NCBI GenBank assembly: GCA_002327905.1
Contig: DCUY01000073.1
Location: 1-16,292 of the forward strand
Length of the DNA: 16,292 nucleotides
Source: Caldifarciminota bacterium UBA2202
GTDB taxonomy: Bacteria > Hydrothermota > 32-111
Direction of reading: 5' to 3'
Positions 1 to 8,262 of the stretch are shown here, one piece after another (the stretch's first letter is position 1; every line of letters starts with the position of its first letter). Position numbers and translations under genes: made by a program. The notes under the pieces are model-generated. The model saw nothing but the letters and a program-made list of their open reading frames with translations. It was not told the DNA's origin and did no database searches.

Positions 1-113
1 CTCATTCGCTTTGGCTCACGGCGCAAGGCTCACGGCACATGGCGTCTTTATTTCACACACGGCGTCTTGCCTGAGAACTATTCCTGCCAATCTTTTCTTT
101 GCTTTATTTATTA
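1..113. repeat. GC-richer leader with short direct repeats
   Basis: No gene is supported here. The stretch is visibly richer in G and C than the rest of the window and contains imperfect direct repeats. GGCTCACGGC occurs at 13-22 and 27-36 (period 14), and GGCGTCTT at 41-48 and 61-68 (period 20). Two frames stay open through it, but they translate to repetitive Ala-His-Gly-type sequence without domain features. It most likely is the end of a degenerate intergenic tandem repeat that continues upstream of the window. No rho-independent hairpin with a T-run is evident. Confidence 0.45.
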
Positions 114-142
114 TTGACTTTATGTTAATTATAATATAAAAT
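114..142 (+). promoter_or_regulatory. Putative sigma70-type promoter for gcvPB and the long operon
   Basis: A -35-like TTGACT at 114-119 is followed after 17 bases by a -10-like TAAAAT at 137-142, five of six consensus positions each. A perfect TATAAT at 130-135 also exists, but it lies only 10 bases from the -35 box. The region is very A+T rich. The predicted start site near 149 leaves a short leader before the AAGGAG ribosome site (161-166) and the ATG at 172. No other promoter was noticed before 15506, so this may drive all 18 genes. Confidence 0.5.
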
Positions 143-171
143 ATCTTGTTATTAAAAATTAAGGAGTTTAT

Positions 172-1626
172 ATGTACGATAAGCTTGTTTTTGAATTGTC
201 TGATTCAAATAAAAACACTGTTTCAATACCTGAAAACAATTATGGAATAAAAATGGAATCATGCATCTCTTCTAAGAACAGGAGAGAGAAGGATGCTGAT
301 ATTCCGACAGTGAGCGAGATTGATATTCTGCGCCATTTTGTTCTGCTCTCTTACAAGAATCATCATCTGCAGAAAGGTTTCTATCCTCTCGGCTCATGCA
401 CAATGAAATACAATCCTGTTGTAAATGAGGATATATCTTCAAATGAAAAAGTAATGAATATTCATCCTTATCAGGATATAGAGGATGTTCAGGGAATTCT
501 TAAAATTATGCATGAGCTCCAGCACATGCTTCTTGAAATAACAGGTTTTGATGCGATGTCTCTTCAGCCAGTGGCAGGAGCGCACGGTGAGTTTGCAGGT
601 ATGATGATTATGAGCGATTATTTCAAAAGTCTTAATGAGAAAAGGACAAAGATGCTCATTCCCGATTCAGCACACGGAACCAACCCGGCTTCATGCACTC
701 TTGCAGGATTCAAAGCTGTTCAGATAAAATCAAATGAAAACGGAGAGATTGACCTTGAAGACCTTGATAAAAATATGGACACGGAGACAGCAGGAATAAT
801 GATAACGAATCCCAATACACTTGGAATATTTGAAACTCAGATTGAACGGATAAGAGAAATTGTTCATTCAAAGGGCGGACTGATTTATATGGACGGAGCC
901 AACCTTAATGCAATAATGGGCATTGTGAAGCCCGGAGAGATAGGATATGACATTCTTCATATAAATCTACATAAGACATTTTCAACCCCTCACGGAGGAG
1001 GCGGTCCAGGAGCAGGCGGAGTCTGCGTAGTAAAGAAGCTTTCAAAATTCCTCCCTCCGTTCATTGTCACAGAGACAAACAAAAAATATGATTTGAATTA
1101 TCCTGAAAAATCAATAGGAGCGCTTCATTCATTCTACGGAAATGTAAACATAATGGTGAGAGCATGGGCTTATATAAAAGTGATGGGAAATGACGGCATA
1201 AAGGAAGCCACTAAAATGGCTATTGTAAATGCCAATTACATAAAAACAAAACTCAGAGGCGTATTTGATCTTCCTTATGACATGCCCACTCTTCATGAAG
1301 TTGTATTCAGCGGAAGAAAACACAAGAAAGATTACGGAGTGTCAACTCTTGACATTGCGAAACGGCTGTTGGATTACGGTTTCCACGCTCCGACAATCTA
1401 TTTCCCTCTGATAGTGTCTGAAGCCATCATGATTGAGCCGACAGAGACCGAATCGAAAGAGACCCTTGATATGTTTATTGAAGTGATGAAAAAAATAGAC
1501 GAAGAGGCGAAGACAAATCCGGAGCTTCTTAAAAATGCTCCTGTGAACACTCCCGTCACCCGTCTTGATGACATTAAGGCGATGAAGGAACTTAATGTAA
1601 ACTGGTACGGAGAAAAACATGCCTGA
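172..1626 (+). CDS. gcvPB: Glycine dehydrogenase (decarboxylating) subunit 2
   Basis: This is the catalytic half of the split P-protein of the glycine cleavage system. It is a cytosolic PLP enzyme that, with GcvPA, decarboxylates glycine and passes the aminomethyl group to lipoylated GcvH. The 484-residue length is normal for the family. Seen in the sequence are HGTNPAS at 168-174, a glycine-rich HGGGGPG segment, and NLHKTF, in which Lys268 is expected to form the PLP Schiff base. The start is set by AAGGAG at 161-166, five bases before the ATG. It has its own promoter-like site upstream. Its stop overlaps the next gene by 8 bases. gcvPA, gcvH and gcvT are not in the window, and GcvPB alone is not expected to be active. 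The only related gene nearby is the lipoyl-transfer gene at 11679. Confidence 0.96.
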   Translation: MYDKLVFELSDSNKNTVSIPENNYGIKMESCISSKNRREKDADIPTVSEIDILRHFVLLSYKNHHLQKGFYPLGSCTMKYNPVVNEDISSNEKVMNIHPYQDIEDVQGILKIMHELQHMLLEITGFDAMSLQPVAGAHGEFAGMMIMSDYFKSLNEKRTKMLIPDSAHGTNPASCTLAGFKAVQIKSNENGEIDLEDLDKNMDTETAGIMITNPNTLGIFETQIERIREIVHSKGGLIYMDGANLNAIMGIVKPGEIGYDILHINLHKTFSTPHGGGGPGAGGVCVVKKLSKFLPPFIVTETNKKYDLNYPEKSIGALHSFYGNVNIMVRAWAYIKVMGNDGIKEATKMAIVNANYIKTKLRGVFDLPYDMPTLHEVVFSGRKHKKDYGVSTLDIAKRLLDYGFHAPTIYFPLIVSEAIMIEPTETESKETLDMFIEVMKKIDEEAKTNPELLKNAPVNTPVTRLDDIKAMKELNVNWYGEKHA

Positions 1627-1954
1627 CAATTTTGTGCCTGTAACCGCATCAGAGATAAGCAGTGATAGAAAAAAAGAGATAATTTCAAAAATTGCAAAGA
1701 ACATAGTACTGCGCGGCCTCACTGCTCCTGCGATTATGTTTCTTGAATCTGTGAAGCCGATGAATTTTTTAGGCTCTCAGGTGATGGTATTCTTCGAACC
1801 CATAATACTTACATTTTTCAACATCAGTGAATACAGAGAGGCATCTCTGATGTTTGAGGAGAGAGATACAATAGAGAAGCTTATAAATGAAATAGAGAAT
1901 CAGGAAAACGAAATAAAAAAAGATAAAAAGAAATCTGTTAAGGAGGATAAATGA
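1619..1954 (+). CDS. Small conserved-looking protein of unknown function, MutL-adjacent
   Basis: I do not recognise this 111-residue protein. The N-terminal 30 residues are polar. Residues 30-70 form a hydrophobic and amphipathic stretch (LRGLTAPAIMFLE, then VMVFFEPIILTFF) that could sit on or in a membrane. It ends in a strongly charged tail of Glu and Lys, likely helical or coiled coil. The start ATG has GGAGA at 1609-1613 and overlaps gcvPB by 8 bases. The gene overlaps the MutL-family gene by 4 bases (ATGA), so translational coupling to it is likely. Reading-frame length, ribosome site and tight packing argue that it is real. A role as a small partner or membrane tether of the ATPase is only inference. 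Confidence 0.75.
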   Translation: MPDNFVPVTASEISSDRKKEIISKIAKNIVLRGLTAPAIMFLESVKPMNFLGSQVMVFFEPIILTFFNISEYREASLMFEERDTIEKLINEIENQENEIKKDKKKSVKEDK

Positions 1955-3744
1955 AAGAGAAGGATCAAATAACGAGGATTCTCGCAACAGATTGCGGAAG
2001 CACTACGACGAAAGCAATCTTGATAGAGAAGCGCGACAATGAATACCGTCTGATAGTGAGGGGAGAGGCGCCAACCACAGTCGAATCACCCTATGAAGAT
2101 GTTACGAAGGGCGTTTTGAATGCAATAAAGGAAGTGGAAGAATTGGCGGAAATAAAAATTCTTGAAGGCGATGATATTATCAAGAGAGAGAAGAACACTG
2201 GAGACGGAGTGGACTTGTACATATCGACATCATCGGCGGGAGGAGGACTCCAGATGATGGTTGCCGGTGTTGTAGATAAAATGTCCGCAGAATCTGCCGC
2301 AAGAGCGGCGCTCGGAGCAGGTTCGATAGTCATGGATGTTATTGCGACAAACGATAAGAGGCTTGACCATGAGAGAATAAAGAGAATAAGAACTCTCCGC
2401 CCCGACATGATACTCTTATCCGGAGGAACAGACGGAGGCACAATAACGCATGTGGTGCAATTGGCTGAAATAATTGAAGCTGCCGACCCGAAGCCGAGAT
2501 TCGGAGCAGGGTATAAACTGCCTGTAATATATGCGGGAAACAAGAATGCGGCTGATGAGGTTGCCAAGAGGCTTGATAAGAAGACTGCTCTTTACATAGT
2601 GGATAATTTAAGGCCTACTCTTGAGAGAGAGAATCTTCAGCCAGCAAGAGACAAGATACATGAACTATTTATGGAGCATGTTATGGCGCAGGCTCCCGGA
2701 TACAAAAAACTGATGGATATGACTGATGTGCCCATTATGCCCACTCCGGGCGCAGTCGGGCTTTTAATAGAAGCTATTGGAAACAGGGACAACATTGAAG
2801 TTTTGGGAGTTGATATTGGAGGAGCCACAACAGATATCTTCTCATTCTTCCAGAAAACATTCAACAGAACAGTCTCTGCGAATCTTGGAATGAGTTATTC
2901 AATTTCCAATGTTGTGAAAGAGGCGGGGCTGAAAAACATAATGAGATGGGTTCCTTTTGAAATGGATGAAAAAGATTTCAGAAACAGAATCAGAAATAAA
3001 ATGATCAGGCCGACCACAGTGCCTTCAACTCTTGATGAACTTCAGATAGAACAGGCAATATCAAGAGAGGCATTGCGTCTCGCCCTCGAACAGCATAAGG
3101 CAATGGCTGTGGGTCTGAAGGGCGTACAGAAAGAACGCACAATCTCCGATGCGTTTGACCAGTCGTCAAGCGGAGCGACTCTTGTGAATATGCTCACTCT
3201 GAATCTTGTGGTGGGTTCTGGAGGAGTTTTGTCGCATGCGCCGAGAAGAGTGCAGTCAGCGCTGATGATGATAGATGCATTTCTTCCGGAAGCCGTGACA
3301 ATGCTGACGGTTGATTCTATTTTTATGATGCCTCAGCTCGGAGTTCTTTCAACAGTGCATGATCAGGCGGCTACAGAGGTCTTTGAAAAGGATTGTCTCG
3401 TAAGACTCGGCTCCTGTATCGCTCCTATCGGAAGTATCAAAGAGGGAATGGAGGCAGTGACAGTAAAATTTGACAAAGAAGAGCATAGAGTCAATTTCGG
3501 AGACATAAAACTGATACCTATGGAACTTGGAAAGAGAGTCAAAGCCACAATAATTCCTGCCAAAAATCTTGATATGGGAATAGGCAAAGGAAAGGAGATT
3601 GAGGCTGAGATAGAGGGAGGAGTCGTCGGAGTGATAATAGACGCAAGAGGCAGAAGGCCTTTCACTCTTCCTGAAGACGAGAAGACGAGAGTCGAAAAAA
3701 TGAACAAGTGGATCAAAGCTCTAAATGTTTATCCAGAGAAATAA
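1951..3744 (+). CDS. MutL/GlmL-family ASKHA ATPase (glutamate mutase L-like)
   Basis: The protein belongs to the MutL family first named from clostridial glutamate mutase operons, an actin/Hsp70-type ATPase family thought to act as a reactivator or chaperone. Two phosphate-loop-like motifs are visible: DCGSTTTK at 14-21 and GVDIGGATTD at 286-295. SSAGGGLQMM lies near residue 92 and LSGGTDGGT near 156-164. At 597 residues it is longer than classical GlmL (roughly 460). The extra part, from about residue 480, is beta-rich and ends in a conserved-looking segment with GGVVGVIIDARGR. No membrane span is seen. AAGGAGG at 1940-1946 sets the start. GlmS and GlmE, the mutase subunits, are absent. The neighbours are unknown proteins and membrane genes, so a mutase-reactivating role is doubtful here. 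Confidence 0.88.
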   Translation: MKEKDQITRILATDCGSTTTKAILIEKRDNEYRLIVRGEAPTTVESPYEDVTKGVLNAIKEVEELAEIKILEGDDIIKREKNTGDGVDLYISTSSAGGGLQMMVAGVVDKMSAESAARAALGAGSIVMDVIATNDKRLDHERIKRIRTLRPDMILLSGGTDGGTITHVVQLAEIIEAADPKPRFGAGYKLPVIYAGNKNAADEVAKRLDKKTALYIVDNLRPTLERENLQPARDKIHELFMEHVMAQAPGYKKLMDMTDVPIMPTPGAVGLLIEAIGNRDNIEVLGVDIGGATTDIFSFFQKTFNRTVSANLGMSYSISNVVKEAGLKNIMRWVPFEMDEKDFRNRIRNKMIRPTTVPSTLDELQIEQAISREALRLALEQHKAMAVGLKGVQKERTISDAFDQSSSGATLVNMLTLNLVVGSGGVLSHAPRRVQSALMMIDAFLPEAVTMLTVDSIFMMPQLGVLSTVHDQAATEVFEKDCLVRLGSCIAPIGSIKEGMEAVTVKFDKEEHRVNFGDIKLIPMELGKRVKATIIPAKNLDMGIGKGKEIEAEIEGGVVGVIIDARGRRPFTLPEDEKTRVEKMNKWIKALNVYPEK

Positions 3745-3756
3745 CGGAGGAAATAT

Positions 3757-4878
3757 ATGGCACATTCATATACGCCGGGTCTTAAAGTAACAGAGAAGGC
3801 GATAGTAAGGAAAGAACGCCGCCTTCCTTTGAAGGGCAATGTTCTTGTAAAACTTGGAGATGTTGTAAAGGCAGACGATATAGTAGCCACAACAACCCTT
3901 CCTGGAGATGTTGAAAGGCTCAATCTTGCAGGGAAGCTTGGAGTGCCTTCCAAAGAGGCGCCGTCATTTTTAAAAGTTAAAATTGGAGATACGGTAAAAA
4001 AAGATGAAATAATAGCAGAGTCAAAGGGATTCTTCGGATTCTTCAAATCAAGCATCCAAAGTCCGATAGACGGAGCAGTAGAATCATTCTCCGAAATTAC
4101 TGGAATGCTCACACTGAGAAAACCGCCGAAGAAAGTCGAAATAGATGCTTATGTAAACGGAAAAGTGGTTAAAGTGATTGAGAATGAGGGAATTGTTTTG
4201 GAGACACCTGCAACATTCATTCAGGGCATATTCGGAATCGGCGGAGAGGTGAAGGGTGTTCTGAAGCTCGCAGTTATGAGTCCGGATTATGTTTTAAAAC
4301 CGCAGGATATAACTGATGACATGAAAGGCAAGATTCTTATCGGAGGCTCTCTTGTCACGAATGAAATTCTCAGAGCATGCGTAGCCAAAGGAGTGATAGG
4401 AATAGTGGCAGGCGGAATAAATGACAAGGAACTGAAAGAATTTCTCGGAGAGGAGATTGGAGTCGCGATAACCGGACAAGAGGAGAAAGGAATTACGGTA
4501 GTCGTGACAGAGGGATTTGGACAGATGTCAATGGCTAAGAAGACATTTGATATACTTAAAAAGAATGACGGGAAAAAGGCGTCAATAAATGGAGCCACGC
4601 AGATAAGAGCCGGAGTTTTACGCCCCGAAGTTATAGTGACATACGATTTGAATACTGATATAAGTGAATCGAAACATACTGAAATGGGTATGGACATTGG
4701 TTCTGTCGTGAGAATAATAAGACAGCCGTTCTTTGGAGCAATAGGAAGGGTCGTCGGTCTTCCGCATCAATTGCAGAAGATTGAAACTGAAGCCCATGTC
4801 AGAGTATTGGAATTCCAATTTGATGATGGAAAGAAAATTGTTCTTCCGAGGACAAATGTCGAATTAATAGAAGAATAA
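3757..4878 (+). CDS. Unknown protein with barrel-sandwich-like N-terminus and KOW-like C-terminus
   Basis: This 373-residue soluble protein has no close family I can name. Residues about 20-120 read like a barrel-sandwich (biotinyl/lipoyl or RnfC N-terminal-type) fold: LPLKGNVLVKLGDVV, VKIGDTVKKDEIIAES and SPIDGAVESFSE. It lacks the usual lysine of a lipoyl or biotin site, so it is probably not modified. A middle part (about 125-310) includes a glycine-rich KILIGGSLVTNE segment and alternating strand/helix patterns. The last 60 residues resemble a KOW-type beta barrel (GSVVRIIRQPFFGAIGRVVG). CGGAGG at 3745-3750 sets the start. It follows the MutL gene by 12 bases and precedes the membrane cassette by 14, which suggests it works with one or both. 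Domain calls are by eye. Confidence 0.8.
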   Translation: MAHSYTPGLKVTEKAIVRKERRLPLKGNVLVKLGDVVKADDIVATTTLPGDVERLNLAGKLGVPSKEAPSFLKVKIGDTVKKDEIIAESKGFFGFFKSSIQSPIDGAVESFSEITGMLTLRKPPKKVEIDAYVNGKVVKVIENEGIVLETPATFIQGIFGIGGEVKGVLKLAVMSPDYVLKPQDITDDMKGKILIGGSLVTNEILRACVAKGVIGIVAGGINDKELKEFLGEEIGVAITGQEEKGITVVVTEGFGQMSMAKKTFDILKKNDGKKASINGATQIRAGVLRPEVIVTYDLNTDISESKHTEMGMDIGSVVRIIRQPFFGAIGRVVGLPHQLQKIETEAHVRVLEFQFDDGKKIVLPRTNVELIEE

Positions 4879-4892
4879 CGAAAGGAAGTTTT

Positions 4893-6098
4893 ATGAAGAC
4901 AAAATTTTTCCTTTTCTTCACTCTGCTCTCAGTATTTATATTTGCGCAGGAAAATGCGGAATCGGCGCCTGCAGACTCTGTAGCAGTGTTTGACTATTCT
5001 CTGGTAAAGTCATTCACTCTGTCTGATGTAGGTTCGGATGACGGAACTGCTCTTAAAATAAAATGGGAATGCACTGATAATCCCGAAAATAAAAACCAAT
5101 TCCGGCTTTATAGATTGACAGATGGCGATACAGTGCGCACGCTCTTGGGTAACTTTGCTTTATCTGCAGAATACACTGATGAGAATTTGAATAGAGAAGA
5201 ATCCTACAGTTACTCTCTTGTTGCTGTTGATTCCTTAGGTGTTGAAATGCAGGGTATTGTCAGCACTGATTTAATGAAGCCGAAGGCGAATTATTTTAAG
5301 ACAGATAAAATCATTCTTCTTTTAATGATTCTAATATATACCATTGTGATAATAATTCTTGTTGAAACAGTGAAGAAGGGAAAAGTCCTGTTTGTCAGAA
5401 AGATTTCCGGACTTGATACTCTTGACGAGGCGGTGGGAAGAGCGACTGAGATGGGCCGTCCGGTTTTATATGTCCCCGGTTCATCTACCATGTCCGATAT
5501 AGCCACCATAGCATCACTAAATATTTTGGGCCCTGTGGCAAAGAAGATTGCAGAGTATGAAACGCGGCTTATAGTGCCGAACAGAGATCCGATAGTGATG
5601 ACTGTCGCAAAAGAGGTTGTGAAGGAGTCGTATTCTGAGGCTGGAAGACCTGATGCATACAGCGACAATGATGTATTTTTCCTCACGGATTCCCAGTTCG
5701 GATATGCTGCTGCAATAAGCGGAATAATGACCCGTGAGAAGCCTGCAACCAATCTTCTTCTCGGAATGTTTTGGGCGGAGTCTCTAATTATGGCTGAAGC
5801 GGGGAATACTGCAGGAGCAATACAGATAGCAGGAACGGATGCCGTATCACAGCTTCCGTTTTTCATCACATCATGCGACTATACAATAATTGGAGAGGAA
5901 TTGTATGCGGCAAGCGCCTATCTTTCAAGAGAGCCGCTTCTGATGGGCACTTTAAAGGCGCAGGATTATTTTAAAGGAATGATAATAGCATTCATCTGCT
6001 TATATCTGTTTTTCCTTATTATATCGACTATATTCGGCGGAAATGTGCTATTTCTGAATAAAATTTTAGACATAATCAGATTTATTTTCAACTCATAG
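4893..6098 (+). CDS. Cassette 1 protein A: Fn3-like ectodomain, DUF6754-like cytosolic domain
   Basis: A signal peptide (1-18, ending FIFA before QE) precedes an extracytoplasmic domain of about 120 residues. Its pattern is that of fibronectin type III: LKIKWEC, FRLYRL, then SYSYSLVAVDSLG. A membrane span lies at about 139-158. The following KKGK suggests that the large domain after it (about 165-360) is cytosolic. It matches what I recall of DUF6754, with GRATEMGRPVLYV, KKIAEYETRLIVP, QFGYAAAISG and GAIQIAGTDAVSQLPFF. A second hydrophobic span lies near 363-385. Function is unknown. It opens a four-gene set repeated immediately downstream; protein 8263-9564 is its paralogue, and well over half of the cytosolic residues look identical. 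AAGGAAG near 4883 is the ribosome site. Confidence 0.85.
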   Translation: MKTKFFLFFTLLSVFIFAQENAESAPADSVAVFDYSLVKSFTLSDVGSDDGTALKIKWECTDNPENKNQFRLYRLTDGDTVRTLLGNFALSAEYTDENLNREESYSYSLVAVDSLGVEMQGIVSTDLMKPKANYFKTDKIILLLMILIYTIVIIILVETVKKGKVLFVRKISGLDTLDEAVGRATEMGRPVLYVPGSSTMSDIATIASLNILGPVAKKIAEYETRLIVPNRDPIVMTVAKEVVKESYSEAGRPDAYSDNDVFFLTDSQFGYAAAISGIMTREKPATNLLLGMFWAESLIMAEAGNTAGAIQIAGTDAVSQLPFFITSCDYTIIGEELYAASAYLSREPLLMGTLKAQDYFKGMIIAFICLYLFFLIISTIFGGNVLFLNKILDIIRFIFNS

Positions 6099-6106
6099 GA
6101 GAAAAT

Positions 6107-6784
6107 ATGTTCATTAGAAGAACTTTACCGCTTCTCGTTGCAGGATTCTTCGGAATAGCGACGATAATCCAGTTTTTTGTTCCGCATCCTGCATCCAGAA
6201 CATTTTACAATATGGTTCTTGACTGGATGATAATAGTCACTGCATTCACATATCTTATGGCTGTGCAGTCAACAATCGAACTTCACACAACAAAGATAAA
6301 AAGAAAGGTTGAGGGATGGCAGTATTCTCTCGTAGTCCTGATTTCTCTCGGGATAACTGCATTCATAGGAATCTTGGGAGGCGCCTTCACTCCTTCAACG
6401 ATTCTTATGAAATTGATTCCTGCATTCAAGCCTTCAAGCACTTCTCCATTGATGTACACTTATCTCTATATGCAGGTTCCAATGCAGTCAACTATATTTT
6501 CTCTTCTCGCTTTCTATATGGCATCAGCGGCATTCCGCTCATTTAAGGCCAGAAGCTTTGATGCGACAATGCTTCTTGTGACAGCGGCGATTGTAACAAT
6601 AGGAAGAGTGCCTCTCGGAGAATTCATTTACAAGGGATTTCCTGAAATTATAGAATGGATATTGAAGTATCCTAATATGGCGGCTCAGAGGGGAATACTT
6701 ATAGGAGTTGAACTGGGAATGATAGCCACATCACTGAAAATAATTCTCGGAATTGAGAGAAAGTACCTTGGAGGCGGAAAATGA
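6107..6784 (+). CDS. Cassette 1 protein B: polytopic membrane protein
   Basis: This 225-residue integral membrane protein has about six predicted spans, and its family is unknown to me. Segments shared with the paralogue at 9574-10212 are QSTIFSLLAF with the following ASAAFRSFKAR (about 127-149), GRVPLGE (167-172), PNMAAQRG (189-196) and KIILGIER (211-218). Conserved charged residues next to or inside membrane segments suggest contacts with partner subunits. An AGGAG site precedes the ATG, eight bases after protein A. The stop overlaps the next start as ATGA, so stoichiometric coupling with protein C is likely. Nothing indicates a transported substrate. Confidence 0.82.
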   Translation: MFIRRTLPLLVAGFFGIATIIQFFVPHPASRTFYNMVLDWMIIVTAFTYLMAVQSTIELHTTKIKRKVEGWQYSLVVLISLGITAFIGILGGAFTPSTILMKLIPAFKPSSTSPLMYTYLYMQVPMQSTIFSLLAFYMASAAFRSFKARSFDATMLLVTAAIVTIGRVPLGEFIYKGFPEIIEWILKYPNMAAQRGILIGVELGMIATSLKIILGIERKYLGGGK

Positions 6785-7647
6785 AATTCGTAAATTTTAT
6801 TAACAATATTGATAAAAGGTGGATTTATCTTTTAGTAGCTCTTGTGGTAATAATACCCTTTGTCTTTCCTGTCGGATGTCCGATGAGAATAACGCCTCCT
6901 GTGCAGTCAATGTATAATTACATTGAAGATTCAATTCCCGAAAACGGAGTCCTTCTTGTAGGCATTGATTATGACCCTTCAACAATGGCTGAACTGCATC
7001 CTATGGCAAAGGCTCTCACATATCATGCTTTTTACAATAATCTCAGAGTTTTATTTGTGACAATGTATCCGCAGGGCTCAGGAATGGGGCAGGATATAAT
7101 TGATAAGACGCTGACTCAGTGGAACAGCGCAAATCCCGAGAATCAAAAGGAGCTTGGAAGGGATATAACTCTTCTCGCCTATGTGCCGGGAGTCTCAGCA
7201 GTGATGCTGAAGATGGGTGAAAATATTCCCGCTACATTCAATGAGGATGCTTATGGAAACAAGCTTGAGAATCTTCCGGTTATGGATGGCATAAAAACAT
7301 ACAATAATCTTAATTATATGGTTGAACTTGCCGGAAGCAGTGTTGTTCTCTCTTGGCTTATGTACGCAAACGGAAGATACAAAATGAAGATGGGCATAGG
7401 CACAACTGCAGTCTCTGCGGCTGAATATTATTCTTATCTGCAATCAGGCCAATCAAACGGCCTTTTGGGCGGACTCAAGGGAGCGGCAGAGTATGAAAAA
7501 CTGATTACTGAGAACCATGGATATGCAGGCAGAAAAGATGCGTCAGTGGGAATGGATGCGCAGTCGTCGGCCCATATCTTCTTTATTCTTTTGATAGTTT
7601 TAGGCAATATTGTATTTTTCATAAAGAAATATAAGGAGGGCAAGTAA
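6781..7647 (+). CDS. Cassette 1 protein C: ectodomain anchored at both ends
   Basis: The 288-residue protein has an N-terminal membrane span (about 14-31), a soluble domain of roughly 230 residues and a C-terminal span (about 264-281) followed by the basic tail KKYKEGK. This topology puts the domain outside the cytoplasm. Motifs kept in the paralogue at 10223-11059 are GIDYDPSTMAE near 61-71, YVPG, and GGLKGAAEYE at 230-239. The alternating strands and helices in the first half look like a Rossmann-type alpha/beta domain, though I cannot assign a family. It overlaps protein B by four bases. No lipobox is convincing, although a cysteine follows the first span at residue 33. Confidence 0.8.
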   Translation: MKFVNFINNIDKRWIYLLVALVVIIPFVFPVGCPMRITPPVQSMYNYIEDSIPENGVLLVGIDYDPSTMAELHPMAKALTYHAFYNNLRVLFVTMYPQGSGMGQDIIDKTLTQWNSANPENQKELGRDITLLAYVPGVSAVMLKMGENIPATFNEDAYGNKLENLPVMDGIKTYNNLNYMVELAGSSVVLSWLMYANGRYKMKMGIGTTAVSAAEYYSYLQSGQSNGLLGGLKGAAEYEKLITENHGYAGRKDASVGMDAQSSAHIFFILLIVLGNIVFFIKKYKEGK

Positions 7648-7648
7648 A

Positions 7649-8254
7649 ATGGCTATATCAACAAGTATCTGGATATGGATTTCAGCTCTTCTTACATTGG
7701 CAATATACTCTTTCCTTTACAAAGACAATCCGTTTTATAAATTTGCCGAATATCTTCTTGTGGGAATTTCAATAGGATATGGAATATCAGTCTATTGGCA
7801 TAATACTATTATAACCAAAGTTTATAATCCTCTTGTTCATGACAAAGATTTTTTGGTTATAATACCGCTTCTGCTGGGCCTTCTGATGTTCTCAAGATTC
7901 TTTAAAAATTATTCGCACCTTTCAAGGATACCCATAGCATTTATAGTCGGCGCAGGCACAGGTCTTTCCATTCCATCTTCATTTGAATTTCTTTTCAAAC
8001 AGGTGCAGGGAACAATGCCGACAGCCTTTACAATCGGAAATCTGATAATAATAATTGGAGTTATAACGACTCTCATTTATTTTTTCTTTTCTATGGAGCA
8101 CAAGGGCTTCATCGGAAAAGTATCCCGTGTGGGAATAACATTCATAATGATTGCCTTCGGAGCGGCATTTGGATATACGATAATGGCTCGTATATCGCTT
8201 TTCATAGGAAGAATCCAGTTCCTTCTCTCCGACTGGCTCGGAATAATCAAATAG
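7649..8254 (+). CDS. Cassette 1 protein D: polytopic membrane protein
   Basis: This is a 201-residue protein with about six membrane spans and no assigned function. The N-terminal block YSFLYKDNPFYKFAEYL (about 19-35) and the C-terminal block EHKGF...FIMIAFGAAFGYTIMARISL are almost unchanged in the paralogue at 11059-11682, which makes D one of the best conserved members of the cassette. AAGGAGGG at 7633-7640 lies eight bases before the ATG, which starts two bases after the end of protein C. The charged KDNPFYKFAE loop between the first spans is a likely contact or functional site (inference). Confidence 0.82.
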   Translation: MAISTSIWIWISALLTLAIYSFLYKDNPFYKFAEYLLVGISIGYGISVYWHNTIITKVYNPLVHDKDFLVIIPLLLGLLMFSRFFKNYSHLSRIPIAFIVGAGTGLSIPSSFEFLFKQVQGTMPTAFTIGNLIIIIGVITTLIYFFFSMEHKGFIGKVSRVGITFIMIAFGAAFGYTIMARISLFIGRIQFLLSDWLGIIK

Positions 8255-8262
8255 GAGGTTAT

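Noticed and set aside
130..135. Perfect TATAAT as the -10 box of the gcvPB promoter
   Set aside because: It is only 10 bases from the TTGACT; TAAAAT at 137-142 gives the expected 17-base spacing. It could still act in a different promoter.
2091..2567. Open frame on the - strand inside the MutL gene
   Set aside because: The MutL motifs are in the + strand frame. The antisense product is low-complexity, rich in Ser, Pro and Ile, with no ribosome site.
3757..4100. Lipoylated carrier domain (GcvH-like) in the 3757 protein
   Set aside because: The sandwich-like pattern is there, but no lysine in a GcvH or biotin-type turn is seen, and length and C-terminus do not fit GcvH.
5291..5869. Long open frame on the - strand (192 codons)
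   Set aside because: It lies wholly inside protein A, whose frame has a signal peptide, ribosome site and a paralogue. The antisense frame has no domain pattern and arises from codon bias.
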